DNA from: Enterovibrio coralii
GTDB taxonomy: Bacteria > Pseudomonadota > Gammaproteobacteria > Enterobacterales > Vibrionaceae
Assembly: GCF_001559595.1 (NCBI RefSeq)
Contig: NZ_LNTY01000050.1
Span: 1 to 64,000, forward strand
Reading direction: 5' to 3'
DNA length: 64,000 nt
Part shown: piece by piece, positions 19,960 through 31,887 of the stretch
How positions within the stretch are numbered: position 1 is the first letter of the stretch
Layout: every line of letters begins with the position of its first letter
Position numbers and translations under genes: made by a program
Notes under the pieces: model-generated
What the model saw: only the letters and a program-made list of their open reading frames with translations
What the model was told of the DNA's origin: nothing
Databases searched by the model: none

Positions 19960-21888
19960 ATGCCTGTAATTACCCTTCCTGACGGTAGTCAGCGTTCGTA
20001 TGACAACCCAGTTTCAACTTATGACGTAGCTTCGGACATTGGTCCTGGTCTAGCGAAAGCATGTATTGCTGGTCGCGTAGACGGCGTACGTGTTGACGCA
20101 TGTGATCTGATTGAAAACGATGCGAAACTGGAAATCATCACTGCAAAAGATGAAGACGGTCTTGAGATCATCCGCCACTCTTGTGCTCACCTGCTGGGTC
20201 ATGCAATCAAGCAACTATTCCCAGATGTGAAAATGGCGATCGGTCCGACCATCGACAACGGTTTCTACTACGACGTTGACCTAGATCGTTCTCTGAGCCA
20301 AGAAGACCTAGACGCTATTGAAAAGCGTATGCAGGAACTGGCGAAAACCAAATATCAGGTCATCAAGAAGAACGTAAGCTGGCAGGAAGCACGTGACACG
20401 TTTGAGTCACGTGGTGAAACTTACAAGATGGAAATCTTGGATGAAAACGTTTCTCGCGATGATCGTCCAGGTCTTTACCATCACGAAGAATACATCGACA
20501 TGTGTCGTGGTCCGCACGTACCAAACATGAGCTTCTGTCAGAACTTCAAAATTCTGAACGTAGCGGGTGCGTACTGGCGTGGTAACAGCGACAATAAGAT
20601 GCTGCAACGTATCTACGGCACCGCGTTTTACGACAAGAAAGAGCTGAAAGCTCACCTTGTTCGTCTAGAAGAAGCGGCGAAACGTGACCACCGTAAACTG
20701 GGTAAGCAACTTGACCTGTACCACATGCAGCAAGAAGCACCAGGCATGGTATTTTGGCACCACAACGGCTGGACAGTATTCCGTGAACTGGAAGTGTTTA
20801 TCCGTTCTAAGCTGAACGAATATGACTACCAAGAAGTAAAAGGTCCGTTGATCATGGACCGTGTACTGTGGGAACGTTCAGGTCACTGGGAAAAATACGC
20901 AGATTACATGTTCACGACCCAATCAGAGAGCCGTGAATATGCACTGAAGCCAATGAACTGTCCTGGTCACGTTCAGATCTTTAACCAAGGTCTGAAGTCA
21001 TACCGCGACCTGCCATTGCGTATGGCGGAATTCGGTAGCTGTCACCGTAACGAGCCATCAGGTGCACTGCACGGTCTGATGCGCGTTCGTGGCTTTACTC
21101 AAGATGATGCTCACATCTTCTGTACTCCTGAACAGGTTCAGAAAGAAGTAACATCTTGTATTGAGATGGTTTACGACACTTACAAGACCTTCGGCTTTGA
21201 AGAGATCGTTGTAAAACTGTCTACACGCCCTGAAATGCGTGTAGGTTCTGATGAAATGTGGGACCGCGCGGAAACTGCACTGGCAGAAGCACTGGATTCA
21301 ATGAACATCAAGTTCGAGATCTTGGAAGGCGAGGGTGCATTCTACGGTCCTAAGATTGAATTTACTTTGCATGATTGTTTGGATCGTGCGTGGCAGTGTG
21401 GTACTGTTCAGCTCGATTTCGCTCTGCCTGAACGTTTGGGCGCGACTTACGTTGGCGAAGACAACGAACGCCACACGCCAGTTATGATTCACCGTGCGAT
21501 TCTGGGTTCACTAGAACGTTTCATCGGTATTTTGATTGAAGAATACGCTGGTCATTTCCCAACCTGGTTGGCTCCGCAACAAGCGGTTGTGATGAATATC
21601 ACCGACAATCAGGCAGAATATGTTCAGGAAGTAGCGAAAAAACTGCAAAAAGCAGGATTTAGAGCGTCAGCGGACTTGAGAAACGAGAAGATTGGCTTTA
21701 AAATCCGCGAACATACTTTGAAGCGCGTACCATATATGCTGGTTTGCGGCGACCAAGAAATGGAAGCTGGTGAAATCGCAGTACGTACTCGCAAAGGTAA
21801 AGATTTGGGTAAGTTTAAGATTGATGAATTCATTTCTCTGCTCGAGAATGAAGTTCGTGCCCGAACGCTCAATATTTTGGAGGAATAA
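19960..21888 (+). CDS. thrS: Threonyl-tRNA synthetase
   Basis: Charges tRNA-Thr with threonine. The 642 residues match the E. coli length and order: TGS domain (1-61), the editing domain with [13 protein letters not shown] (its HxxxH motif), the class II core with [10 protein letters not shown] (zinc-binding Cys) and [12 protein letters not shown] (motif 2), and the anticodon-binding C-terminus. The frame is intact. It is followed 3 bp later by infC, as in enterics and vibrios. Confidence 0.98.
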   Translation: MPVITLPDGSQRSYDNPVSTYDVASDIGPGLAKACIAGRVDGVRVDACDLIENDAKLEIITAKDEDGLEIIRHSCAHLLGHAIKQLFPDVKMAIGPTIDNGFYYDVDLDRSLSQEDLDAIEKRMQELAKTKYQVIKKNVSWQEARDTFESRGETYKMEILDENVSRDDRPGLYHHEEYIDMCRGPHVPNMSFCQNFKILNVAGAYWRGNSDNKMLQRIYGTAFYDKKELKAHLVRLEEAAKRDHRKLGKQLDLYHMQQEAPGMVFWHHNGWTVFRELEVFIRSKLNEYDYQEVKGPLIMDRVLWERSGHWEKYADYMFTTQSESREYALKPMNCPGHVQIFNQGLKSYRDLPLRMAEFGSCHRNEPSGALHGLMRVRGFTQDDAHIFCTPEQVQKEVTSCIEMVYDTYKTFGFEEIVVKLSTRPEMRVGSDEMWDRAETALAEALDSMNIKFEILEGEGAFYGPKIEFTLHDCLDRAWQCGTVQLDFALPERLGATYVGEDNERHTPVMIHRAILGSLERFIGILIEEYAGHFPTWLAPQQAVVMNITDNQAEYVQEVAKKLQKAGFRASADLRNEKIGFKIREHTLKRVPYMLVCGDQEMEAGEIAVRTRKGKDLGKFKIDEFISLLENEVRARTLNILEE

Positions 21889-21891
21889 GGT

Positions 21892-22436
21892 ATTAAAGGC
21901 GCAAGAAAAGCCCCGGTTAAACAAAATGCTCATCGTTTGAACGACGAAATTCGCGGTATCAGCGAAGTTCGTTTGACTGGTCTTGACGGTGAGGCTGTTG
22001 GTATTGTTTCAATCCAAGAAGCTCTGAAAGCCGCTGAAGATGCGGGAGTAGACTTGGTTGAAATCAGCCTAATGCCGAGCCGCCAGTTTGTCGTGTGATG
22101 GACTACGGCAAATTCCTCTATGAAAAGAGCAAGGCTACGAAAGAGCAGAAGAAAAAACAAAAGGTTATTCAGGTTAAGGAAATCAAATTCCGTCCTGGCA
22201 CCGATATTGGCGACTATCAGGTAAAACTACGCAACCTGGTTCGCTTTATTGAAGAGGGTAACAAGGTCAAGGTCACTATCCGTTTCCGTGGTCGCGAAAT
22301 GGCGCACCAGGATATCGGTGTTGACGTTTTGAATCGTCTGAAGGAAGACACTGCTGAAATCTGTTTGGTAGAAAGCTTCCCGACGCGAATCGAAGGTCGT
22401 CAAATGATCATGGTTCTTGCCCCTAAGAAGAAGTAA
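21892..22436 (+). CDS. infC: Translation initiation factor IF-3 with ATT start, one frameshift
   Basis: IF-3 binds the 30S subunit and rejects wrong start codons. The gene begins at the rare ATT codon (21892) after a strong TTTTGGAGGAATAAGGT ribosome site. That start is the well-known basis of IF-3 autoregulation: IF-3 itself discriminates against AUU. The N-terminal domain reads to LVEIS. One C is missing at about 22068: AGCCTAATGCC should be AGCCCTAATGCC. With it restored the family linker [15 protein letters not shown] follows, for about 181 residues in all. infC is essential, so this break must be a sequencing error, and it calibrates the other breaks in the window. Confidence 0.95.
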
Positions 22437-22456
22437 TTTCGGCATACAAGTAACAC

Positions 22457-22486
22457 AAGAGGCTATGCCCTTGGGCATAGCCTCTT
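22457..22486 (+). promoter_or_regulatory. Perfect 14-bp hairpin between infC and rpmI
   Basis: AAGAGGCTATGCCC and GGGCATAGCCTCTT form a perfect inverted repeat with almost no loop, followed by TGTT. It sits 53 bp before rpmI, where E. coli has L20-binding regulatory RNA. It could be a partial terminator/attenuator or an L20 site. The choice is open. Confidence 0.6.
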
Positions 22487-22538
22487 TGTTCGCCAAATTA
22501 CACTGTTATTAATTGCATACAATGCGGAGTTATTCATC

Positions 22539-22733
22539 ATGCCTAAGATGAAAGCAAACAAAGGTGCTGCTAAGCGTTTCAAGAAAACTGCTGGTGGTTT
22601 CAAGTTTAAGCGTGCTACTAAGCGTCACATCCTGACTAAGCGTTCTACTAAGAACAAACGTCAACTGCGTCCAAACTCACTTCTGCCTAAGTGCGAAGTG
22701 GCAGCAGTTGCTCGTATGCTTCCATACGCATAA
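22539..22733 (+). CDS. rpmI: Ribosomal protein L35
   Basis: A 64-residue, very basic large-subunit protein. The sequence [17 protein letters not shown] and the C-terminal [17 protein letters not shown] match L35. It lies between infC and rplT in the conserved order and is preceded by GGAG. It is co-translated with rplT and probably repressed by L20. Confidence 0.97.
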   Translation: MPKMKANKGAAKRFKKTAGGFKFKRATKRHILTKRSTKNKRQLRPNSLLPKCEVAAVARMLPYA

Positions 22734-22775
22734 TTTTTCTTAGTATTTTTAACAATTTAGTTTAGGAGAGACATA

Positions 22776-23129
22776 ATGCCTCGCGTAAAACGTGGTGTAC
22801 AAGCTCGTGCACGTCATAAGAAAGTTCTAAAACAAGCTAAAGGTTACTACGGTGCACGTTCACGTGTTTACCGCGTAGCTTTCCAAGCAGTTACTAAAGC
22901 TGGTCAATACGCTTACCGTGACCGTCGTCAGAAAAAACGTCAATTCCGTCAACTGTGGATTGCTCGTATCAATGCTGCGGCTCGTCAAAACGGTATGTCT
23001 TACAGTCGTTTCATCAACGGTCTGAAGAAAGCGTCTATCGAAATCGATCGTAAGATCTTGGCTGATATCGCAGTATTCGACAAAGCAACATTTGCTGTAC
23101 TTGTTGAGAAAGCGAAAGCTGCTCTGTAA
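22776..23129 (+). CDS. rplT: Ribosomal protein L20
   Basis: A 117-residue basic protein needed early in 50S assembly. The long N-terminal basic tail ([20 protein letters not shown]) and the globular [11 protein letters not shown] region are typical. In E. coli it also binds its own mRNA upstream of rpmI. It has a clear TAGGAGAG ribosome site and a strong terminator after the stop. Confidence 0.97.
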   Translation: MPRVKRGVQARARHKKVLKQAKGYYGARSRVYRVAFQAVTKAGQYAYRDRRQKKRQFRQLWIARINAAARQNGMSYSRFINGLKKASIEIDRKILADIAVFDKATFAVLVEKAKAAL

Positions 23130-23156
23130 TTAATTACAGATTAGAATTTGAAAGTT

Positions 23157-23184
23157 AAAAGGGGAGCTCAGGCTCCCCTTTTTC
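23157..23184 (+). terminator. Terminator of the thrS-infC-rpmI-rplT operon
   Basis: AAAAGGGGAGC-TCAG-GCTCCCCTTTTT: a perfect GC-rich stem followed by T residues, 28 bp after rplT. It cuts these genes off from pheST, unlike the continuous E. coli arrangement. Confidence 0.92.
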
Positions 23185-23195
23185 GTGGATAAAAC

Positions 23196-24311
23196 CTAAA
23201 CCGCTCGAATTTTCAAAGGTGTCGGCTCTTCCATCCAATCGATGAGCGTTTTTAAGCTAACAAAGCGCACTTCAGGTTTTGACAATGCATACTTTATGAA
23301 GCGCATTAGGGCAATGCGTCTATCCTCTACCGAAGACTCAGGTGTTGTGAAAAATGGCTCGTAACCAAAATAAGCATAATGCTCTGAGTGCAGGCCCAAT
23401 ATTAATGGCGCTCTGTTGCCTTTCAGGCGTAAATCTAAGTTATGTGCATAGATAGCGAAAACATCCCGACCAGTTAAACCGCTGCCACCCTCCGCAGGAC
23501 TGTTATACAAATTACAGTCAAAATTCTCGCCCTTGCCCGTTTCTGTATCGAACCAGTCAACTCTGTCGGCGATTTTTTCTCTCAATGAATAATTGATGCC
23601 AAATTTTTCAAGCTCTTGGTTCGGCGGAACAATAAGACAATGCGTGGGAGCTTCCCAAAGGCCGGGGTATTTAGATATTTTGGTTTTCCAGCCACTTTCT
23701 ACAGCGATGTCGTGTTCCGGGCTGCCGTTGTCTAACGTGTACGGCCAGTAATTGTTAGTACCGTCATGAGAAGGCGTGTTGCCAGCAGGCAAACTCGAAT
23801 CGTATTTCATCCCATTTTCTAATAACACTTGTAATAAATTGTCGTCATAACGCATAAATGGGGCTCTAAAGCCTGAGATTGTGCCATGGTTTACTCCTCC
23901 CTTTTCTAAAGGAAGAGTGAGGAAGTCATTACATAATCCAATTTGATACCGCCAGAAGTTTTGAGAAACATCGCCTTCAAAAGGATCCCAAAAACTATGT
24001 GCGTCTGTGTGATTCCCTAAGTCATGTCCATACTCATGTGCGTTACGCCAAAGAGTTAACATGTCTTCTCTTTCCCATGAAGGGCCACTTTGAACGAAGA
24101 ATGTCGCTGATAAAGGCTTACTTGAAAATACATCATAACCGCAGGGATTTTGAAAGAGCTCTAGCATCTGAAGTACCCAACTGAGCCCATTTGCGTCGTA
24201 GTTATCATCAAAAGACAAACAGACAAACATGGGGGTGTCTTCCACAGCGAGTGGGGAGGTTTGCAATGGTAAACGAGTTGTATGGTTGTTAATGCACGAC
24301 TTTGTTGACAT
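23196..24311 (-). CDS. Polysaccharide deacetylase, chitooligosaccharide deacetylase-like paralogue
   Basis: A NodB-fold deacetylase of about 371 residues. The first metal Asp is in CLSFDDNYDANG, the His pair in GHDLGNHTDAH, and the later strips GFRAPFMRYDD and LGLHSEHY complete the active site. It closely resembles the next gene (24524-25879) along its length, so the two are tandem paralogues. It lacks both the C-terminal chitin-binding domain and a convincing signal peptide. I start it at MSTKSCINNH (24311), because longer starts would overlap the terminator of the upstream gene. Substrate inferred: N-acetylglucosamine oligomers. Confidence 0.8.
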   Translation of the reverse strand: MSTKSCINNHTTRLPLQTSPLAVEDTPMFVCLSFDDNYDANGLSWVLQMLELFQNPCGYDVFSSKPLSATFFVQSGPSWEREDMLTLWRNAHEYGHDLGNHTDAHSFWDPFEGDVSQNFWRYQIGLCNDFLTLPLEKGGVNHGTISGFRAPFMRYDDNLLQVLLENGMKYDSSLPAGNTPSHDGTNNYWPYTLDNGSPEHDIAVESGWKTKISKYPGLWEAPTHCLIVPPNQELEKFGINYSLREKIADRVDWFDTETGKGENFDCNLYNSPAEGGSGLTGRDVFAIYAHNLDLRLKGNRAPLILGLHSEHYAYFGYEPFFTTPESSVEDRRIALMRFIKYALSKPEVRFVSLKTLIDWMEEPTPLKIRAV

Positions 24312-24485
24312 AGAAATAATGCGCCGTTTGAAAATGAGAAAAGTGTCGCTGATTAATTTATTAGACAACTCTGCCCAAAAGGTAGGTAAAGTTAATTGTC
24401 TAATTGATAATTTAGACCGCCAACAAATCTTATAGCGGTTTCTCTTGTCCAAAAGTCGATTAAGAACAAAGCTATAGAACAAATT

Positions 24486-24510
24486 GTAAAAAAGGAAGCC
24501 GAAGCTTCCC
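24486..24510 (-). terminator. Terminator between the two deacetylase genes
   Basis: Minus-strand GGAAGC-TTCG-GCTTCC followed by TTTTTT. It gives each paralogue its own transcript. Confidence 0.88.
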
Positions 24511-24523
24511 CTGCGAGATTTGC

Positions 24524-25879
24524 TCAAATAGGGCTTACCGTACACGCCTCAATCTCTTCCCACGGAGAATTTTCGTAAAGCCCCGGTATTTGTTGTGTAG
24601 TCCACCATTTAGCGACGTAGTCCTTTCCTTGATAGCTCACGCTGTCGCCTTTTTGATAGGTTTTATACACATCCCATTCGCTGCTTGGGCAGAGAGTCAT
24701 CGGCTCTGGCGAATGCATCCAATCGACCAGTTCGATATGACTTACAAATCTGACGTCAGGCTTTGACAACGCATATTCAATAAAACGTTCCAACGCCGCG
24801 CGCCGTGTCTCGACGGTTGAGCCTGGCATGCCAATGGGCTCTTGACCATTAACCAAACCATAAAACGCAGAGTGAAGGCCAAGCGCTAACGGTGCTTTGT
24901 TGCCTGAAAGTCTTAAGTCAAGGTTATAGGCGTAAATCGCGAACACATCATCGCCGGACAGACCTGCTGCACCCCATGCTGGCTCTGAGTAGAGGTTCCA
25001 ATCAAAGTTATCGCCTTTGCCTGAGACAAAGTCGAACCATGGCACATTTTTCGCTATTTTGTCGCGAAGGGAGTAGGGCAGCCCATACTTTTCCATCAAC
25101 GCATCCGGCGGAACAATGAGAGTATGCATCGGGATTTGCCACAGAGGAAAAGCTGAGATAGCGGGCTTCCAGCCTTGATTAACAGCTAAGTCGTGTTCAG
25201 GGCTACCGTTGTGCAGAGTGTGTGGCCAGAAATTGTTTGTTCCGTCATGTTCAGCGGTGATGCCTGCTGGGAAACTCGCATCATAACGAATGCCATTTGC
25301 CACTAGGGCGTTGAGCGTGTCGTCGTCATAGGTCAGAAAAGGGGCGCGAAAACCATTCACACTAGAAGCCCCAACTCCTCCGTCATCGACGGACGCTTTC
25401 AACAGTTCATTGCAATGGGAAACTTCCTCTTGCCATTGCTCTGCGGTCATCCAGCTTTCTAGCGGATTCCAATTCACCTTGTCATCTGGGTGTGTCTCTG
25501 TGTGGTTGCCAATGTCGTGACCTGCTTGCGCTGCTTGTCGCCAAAGTGTTAACACCTCAGCGTTTCCACGAGATAGCCCGCAGAGCATGAAAAATGAGGC
25601 GGAAAGCGGCTTATTAGCATGCTTGTCTGCACCTTTTGGGTTTTGGTATTGGCTCAATGTTTCCAATACCCATTTCAAGCCATCGGCATCGTTATTGTCG
25701 TCAAACCCTAAGCTAACAAACATGGGTGTTTCTGCGGTATTGATTGGGGAGTGCTGAGAGGGAGGCTGAGACTGGTCATCAGCAAATGTAGGAGAGGCGA
25801 GAAGGAGAGGGACTAAGCACATCGATTTTCTTAACTCTTTGTTGGTGAGGCATCCGAATTGCCAATCTAATATTCTCAT
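24524..25879 (-). CDS. Secreted chitooligosaccharide deacetylase with chitin-binding domain
   Basis: Removes acetyl groups from GlcNAc oligomers during chitin use, acting outside the inner membrane. From the start at 25879 there is a signal region (CLVPLLLASPTFA). It is followed by a NodB domain with VSLGFDDNNDADG (metal Asp), GHDIGNHTETH (His pair) and GFRAPFLTYDD. The C-terminal 45 residues (YKTYQKGDSVSYQGKDYVAK) form a CBM5/12-type chitin-binding module. Length and plan match Vibrio COD enzymes. The start at 25879 rests on a CAGGGT site and the signal peptide. Confidence 0.88.
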   Translation of the reverse strand: MRILDWQFGCLTNKELRKSMCLVPLLLASPTFADDQSQPPSQHSPINTAETPMFVSLGFDDNNDADGLKWVLETLSQYQNPKGADKHANKPLSASFFMLCGLSRGNAEVLTLWRQAAQAGHDIGNHTETHPDDKVNWNPLESWMTAEQWQEEVSHCNELLKASVDDGGVGASSVNGFRAPFLTYDDDTLNALVANGIRYDASFPAGITAEHDGTNNFWPHTLHNGSPEHDLAVNQGWKPAISAFPLWQIPMHTLIVPPDALMEKYGLPYSLRDKIAKNVPWFDFVSGKGDNFDWNLYSEPAWGAAGLSGDDVFAIYAYNLDLRLSGNKAPLALGLHSAFYGLVNGQEPIGMPGSTVETRRAALERFIEYALSKPDVRFVSHIELVDWMHSPEPMTLCPSSEWDVYKTYQKGDSVSYQGKDYVAKWWTTQQIPGLYENSPWEEIEACTVSPI

Positions 25880-27431
<1,552 letters not shown>

Positions 27432-27450
27432 GCATTGGGGTAATTGATAA

Positions 27451-29841
27451 ATGAAATTCAGTGAATCCTGGCTTCGCGAGTGGGTTAATCCTGCTGTAAA
27501 CAGCGAAGAACTGGCACACCAAATCACCATGGCTGGTCTGGAAGTAGACGACGTTGAAGCCGTAGCAGGTGAGTTCACCGGCGTTGTTGTTGGTGAAGTG
27601 GTTGAGTGTGGTCAACACCCTGATGCTGACAAACTGCGTGTAACCAAAGTAAACGTAGGTGGCGAAGAGCTGCTGGATATCGTTTGTGGTGCAGCAAACT
27701 GCCGTCTTGGCCTGAAAGTGGCTGTAGCAACTGTTGGTGCAGTGCTGCCAGGTGACTTCAAAATCAAGAAAGCAAAACTACGCGGTCAGCCTTCACATGG
27801 CATGCTGTGTTCGTTCTCTGAGCTGGGTATTGATGTTGAATCAAACGGCATCATGGAACTGCCAGAAGACGCAGTGATCGGCACTGACTTCCGCGAGTTT
27901 CTGAAACTGAACGACGTAACCATTGATGTTGATCTGACTGCAAACCGTGCAGACTGTCTGAGCATCAAAGGTCTGGCGCGTGAAGTAGGCGTTCTGAACC
28001 GTGCTGAAGTTTGTCAGCCAGTTATCACGCCAGTAGCAGCAACGATTGAAGACAAAATCTCTGTTGCTATCGAAGCACCAGCAGCGTGTCCTCGCTACCT
28101 AGGCCGTGTCGTTCGCAACGTTAACGTTAAAGCGGCAACGCCACTGTGGATGCAAGAAAAACTGCGCCGTAGCGGTATTCGTTCTATCGACCCAATCGTA
28201 GACATCACTAACTACGTGATGCTGGAGCAAGGTCAGCCAATGCACGCATTTGATCTGGCGAAGATCGAAGGCGGTATCGTGGCTCGCATGGCGAAACAAG
28301 GTGAGAAACTTGTTCTGCTGGACGGCAACGAAGCAGAACTGAACGACAACACACTGGTTATTGCTGACCACAACAAAGCACTGGCAATCGCAGGTATCTT
28401 CGGTGGTCAGGACTCTGGTGTTAGCATCGAAAGCACCACTGACGTATTGCTGGAAGCTGCATTCTTTGCACCAGACGCAATTCGTGGCCGCGCACGTAGC
28501 TACGGTCTGCACACTGACTCATCACACCGCTTCGAGCGTGGTGTTGACTCATCACTGCAAACTCAAGCGATGGAGCGTGCAACTGAGCTGTTGCTGGCTA
28601 TCTGTGGCGGTGAAGCGGGTGAAATCGTTGGTCAGGAGTCTGAAGAGCACCTGCCAAAAGCGAAAACTATTTCTCTGCGTCGCACCAAGCTGGACAAACT
28701 GCTGGGTCATGCGATTCCAGATGCGGACGTTGTTGAGATCCTGACGCGTCTAGGCTGTGAAGTTGAAGCTAACGAAGCTGGCTGGACAGCGAAAGCACCA
28801 GCGTGGCGTTTCGATATGGCGATTGAGGAAGACCTGGTTGAAGAAGTTGGCCGTATCTTCGGTTACGACAACATTCCAAACCAAGCTCCTGCAGCGTCAC
28901 TGACCATGAACGAATACAAAGAAGCAAACCTGCCTCTGAAACGCGTTCGTGATCTTCTGGTTGATCGTGGTTACCACGAAGCAATCACCTACAGCTTTGT
29001 TGAGCCAAACCAACAAAAACTGATCGTGCCAGACGTTGAGCCTCTGGTTCTGCCAAACCCAATCTCTGCAGATATGTCAGCAATGCGTCTGAGCCTGTGG
29101 ACGGGTCTGCTGAACACAGTAGCGTACAACCAAAAACGCCAACAGCCACGCGTTCGCCTGTTTGAAGCAGGTCTGCGTTTCATCCCTGAGCAAACTGCTG
29201 AAAACGGCATGCGTCAGGAAATGATGCTGGCAGGTGTGATTGCGGGTCCTCGCTCAGAAGAGCATTGGGACATCGCGACTAACACTGTTGACTTCTTTGA
29301 CCTGAAAGGCGATTTGGAAGCGATTCTGGAACTGACTGCTAACGAACTGTTTTACAGCTTCAAAGCAGCAAAACATCCAGCACTGCACCCAGGTCAATCA
29401 GCAGCGATTGAAGTTGATGGCAAAGTAGTAGGTCACATCGGTACTGTACACCCAGAACTAGAGCGCAAGTTCGGTCTGAACGGCCGCACTATCGTGTTCG
29501 AAATCGAGTGGGATGCAATCAACCAACGTGTTATCCCAGAAGCGGTAGTGATTTCTAAGTTCCCTGCGAACCGTCGTGATATCGCTGTGATCGTTGCTGA
29601 CGACGTTGCGTCTGAAGACGTAGTACGTGCATGTCTGGATACTGACAATGCTCTGATCACTGGTTCTAAGCTGTTTGACCTGTACAAAGGTAAAGGCGTA
29701 GAGGATGGTAACAAGAGCTTGGCGATCGCGCTGACACTGCAATCTACTGAACGCACACTGGAAGAAAGCGATATTTCTGAAGCAGTTGCTTCAGTCGTTG
29801 CGCTTCTTGGTGAGAAATTCGGTGCATCGCTACGCGATTAA
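27451..29841 (+). CDS. pheT: Phenylalanyl-tRNA synthetase beta chain
   Basis: The editing and tRNA-binding subunit, 796 residues. Domains in order: B1 with the EMAP-like OB fold at about 39-148 ([18 protein letters not shown]), the B3/B4 editing domain ([12 protein letters not shown]), B5, the catalytic-like core, and the C-terminal ferredoxin-fold anticodon-binding domain ([14 protein letters not shown]). The frame is intact. It is co-transcribed with pheS and closed by a strong terminator. Confidence 0.97.
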   Translation: MKFSESWLREWVNPAVNSEELAHQITMAGLEVDDVEAVAGEFTGVVVGEVVECGQHPDADKLRVTKVNVGGEELLDIVCGAANCRLGLKVAVATVGAVLPGDFKIKKAKLRGQPSHGMLCSFSELGIDVESNGIMELPEDAVIGTDFREFLKLNDVTIDVDLTANRADCLSIKGLAREVGVLNRAEVCQPVITPVAATIEDKISVAIEAPAACPRYLGRVVRNVNVKAATPLWMQEKLRRSGIRSIDPIVDITNYVMLEQGQPMHAFDLAKIEGGIVARMAKQGEKLVLLDGNEAELNDNTLVIADHNKALAIAGIFGGQDSGVSIESTTDVLLEAAFFAPDAIRGRARSYGLHTDSSHRFERGVDSSLQTQAMERATELLLAICGGEAGEIVGQESEEHLPKAKTISLRRTKLDKLLGHAIPDADVVEILTRLGCEVEANEAGWTAKAPAWRFDMAIEEDLVEEVGRIFGYDNIPNQAPAASLTMNEYKEANLPLKRVRDLLVDRGYHEAITYSFVEPNQQKLIVPDVEPLVLPNPISADMSAMRLSLWTGLLNTVAYNQKRQQPRVRLFEAGLRFIPEQTAENGMRQEMMLAGVIAGPRSEEHWDIATNTVDFFDLKGDLEAILELTANELFYSFKAAKHPALHPGQSAAIEVDGKVVGHIGTVHPELERKFGLNGRTIVFEIEWDAINQRVIPEAVVISKFPANRRDIAVIVADDVASEDVVRACLDTDNALITGSKLFDLYKGKGVEDGNKSLAIALTLQSTERTLEESDISEAVASVVALLGEKFGASLRD

Positions 29842-29855
29842 TCGACAGTCTCTAA

Positions 29856-29886
29856 GAAAAAAGCAGCCTTAAGGCTGCTTTTTTTA
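29856..29886 (+). terminator. Terminator of pheST
   Basis: AAAAAAGCAGCCTTAAGGCTGCTTTTTTTA: a symmetric stem with T and A runs, 15 bp past the pheT stop. ihfA is therefore transcribed at least in part from its own promoter. Confidence 0.92.
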
Positions 29887-30254
29887 TGTCTAAAAGTTCT
29901 AACACCTAGTGCTCTGATAAATCTATGTTTTATCGAGGTCCAATGTGAAAGTCGTTAGTGTTCGCATAAAAAATGAATAAAAACATCACGTAAAGATGGT
30001 ATCTAACTGAGCGTGTCTCAATTTTTATGCACGTCTTAAACATGGAAAACTCATTAACAGAGCACTATTCCAAATAATGATAAGGAAAAAAGTTGGCGCA
30101 AATCAGCCAGTTGGCTTACACTGTTCGTAAGTTGCTGATTGGAAATATGCTGCCCGACGAAGGAGCATGTGAATATTTCCAATGCAACGTAAAATCGTGA
30201 TGTAGATACGACGTATCACATTTGTGTTAAACATTTTCTTTGAGGGAATGACCT
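29887..30254 (+). other. ihfA upstream region, no gene seen
   Basis: A 368-bp AT-rich gap. GGAAATAT at 30141-30148 and ATATTTCC at 30173-30180 form an inverted repeat in the ihfA leader. The ihfA ribosome site is TTTGAGGGAATG. No gene is supported. Confidence 0.45.
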
Positions 30255-30551
30255 ATGGCGCTCACCAAGGCCGATTTGGCTGAGAACCTGTTTGAAAACG
30301 TCGGGATGAGCAAGCGGGACGCCAAGGAAACTGTCGAAGCGTTTTTCGAAGAAGTTCGAAAAGCACTAGAAAGTGGCGAACAAGTTAAATTGTCAGGTTT
30401 CGGTAACTTTGATCTTCGCGAGAAGAATGAACGTCCTGGCCGTAACCCAAAAACCGGTGAAGATATTCCAATCACTGCTCGTAGAGTCGTTACGTTCCGA
30501 CCGGGACAAAAACTAAAAGCTCGCGTTGAAAACGCAAAAGTCGACAAATAA
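30255..30551 (+). CDS. ihfA: Integration host factor alpha subunit
   Basis: A 98-residue HU-family DNA-bending protein that pairs with Ihf[21 protein letters not shown] is the typical start. The beta-arm has [20 protein letters not shown], with the intercalating Pro in NPKTGEDIP. It lies after pheT as in E. coli, where IHF production is tied to this operon. Length and motifs are all normal. Confidence 0.97.
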   Translation: MALTKADLAENLFENVGMSKRDAKETVEAFFEEVRKALESGEQVKLSGFGNFDLREKNERPGRNPKTGEDIPITARRVVTFRPGQKLKARVENAKVDK

Positions 30552-30571
30552 GTTTGTTCGCAATGACTATA

Positions 30572-30600
30572 GAACCGTGGCCTTCGCTGCGGTTTTTTAT
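30572..30600 (+). terminator. Terminator of ihfA
   Basis: AACCGTGG-CCTTCG-CTGCGGTT with two wobble pairs, followed by TTTTTATT. Confidence 0.8.
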
Positions 30601-30767
30601 TGCCAAAATTTAGTGCGTTAGCGGTCAATATGACCAATTAGCGTTCCTTCTTGTCGGTTAAGTCACTCTTTCTCGTTCGGAAATGTTCAGCACTTCGGTC
30701 TTTTTGTAGTATCTAAATAGAACGAAAACAAAGAATACGATCACTACAAAACGAAGGATTGTTAGAA

Positions 30768-31823
30768 GTGCAAAAACAACTTTTCGAAAGCTTCCTCAAA
30801 CACACCCTGTATCCACCAAAAGATTTCCAACCACAAAGCATCACACTGTCTAATGGCACTTTGGTAACCCATAAAGACATCGGTGTATTAGAAGTCTCAC
30901 CCAACAACGCAAAGAACCATGTGGTGATTTCTTCGGGTATTCATGGTGATGAAACAGCACCGATAGAGCTTGTTGAAGACATAGTTCATGATGTACTTAA
31001 CGAGCGTGTGGCCCCGTCAGAGCGCGTACTTTTTATTATTGGTCACCCTGATGCCATTCACGCGCATACGCGTTTTATTGAGGAAAACCTTAATCGTCTG
31101 TTCGCCAAAGAAAACCCTGAGAGAAACAAAGAGTGCTTGATAGCGAATCGACTTCAAGCGCATGTATCTGAGTTCTTCCATTCAGCCAAAGAAGGCGAGC
31201 AAAGGTGGCATTTTGATCTTCACAGTGCCATTCGAGATTCTAAACACTACATGTTTGGTGTTGTTCCCGCATCGACCCCGGCAACCGACATTCGTCCTTT
31301 GGTGTCCTTTATTCAGGCGGCTAAAATGGATGCTATCATGCTTAGCCGAACGCCATCATCAACGTTTAGTTGGTGGAGTGCAGAAAATTTCAGCGCGTTG
31401 GCCGCAACGTTCGAAATGGGAAGAGTGGCCAAATTGTATGAAAATGATATGAGCGAGTTTGAGCCGCTTAAATCTGCCTTAGTCGCATTGATCGCCGCAC
31501 AGCCATTGCCTCAGATTGACGATGAGCATCCATTCTCTATCTACAAAGTAACGCGCACGATTACCAAAACGGATGCAAACTTTTCATTCACGTTTAGTAA
31601 TGATGCCGCGAACTTTACCTACTTCGCGTCTGGCGAAAAGTTAGCGCACGAGAACGAGGTGTCGTACTGGGCGATAGAGGGCGGGGAAGCTGTCGTATTC
31701 CCAAATGCAAACGTGGCAATTGGTCAAAGAGCGTGCTTATTGGTGCAACCTTATACACCTGATTTGTCTCTTCCTCTTTTTGTGAACGTAGACAGCGAGC
31801 CGGGGCCTGTTGCGGCCAGTTAG
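30768..31823 (+). CDS. astE: Succinylglutamate desuccinylase
   Basis: Would hydrolyse N-succinylglutamate to succinate and glutamate, the last step of the AST arginine pathway. It is a zinc carboxypeptidase-like enzyme: [11 protein letters not shown] gives the His and Glu ligands, and [12 protein letters not shown] gives the second His. It is about 350 residues, slightly longer than E. coli AstE (322). The GTG at 30768 is the best start, with AAGGA nine bases upstream. An earlier TTG at 30759 abuts the site too closely. No other ast gene is adjacent, and it sits between ihfA and btuC. Confidence 0.85.
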   Translation: MQKQLFESFLKHTLYPPKDFQPQSITLSNGTLVTHKDIGVLEVSPNNAKNHVVISSGIHGDETAPIELVEDIVHDVLNERVAPSERVLFIIGHPDAIHAHTRFIEENLNRLFAKENPERNKECLIANRLQAHVSEFFHSAKEGEQRWHFDLHSAIRDSKHYMFGVVPASTPATDIRPLVSFIQAAKMDAIMLSRTPSSTFSWWSAENFSALAATFEMGRVAKLYENDMSEFEPLKSALVALIAAQPLPQIDDEHPFSIYKVTRTITKTDANFSFTFSNDAANFTYFASGEKLAHENEVSYWAIEGGEAVVFPNANVAIGQRACLLVQPYTPDLSLPLFVNVDSEPGPVAAS

Positions 31824-31887
31824 TGCTTTTCATTTTTTGCTGTTCTCTGTATGGTTGGCGGCTATTGCGATTAGAACTCAAAAAACC

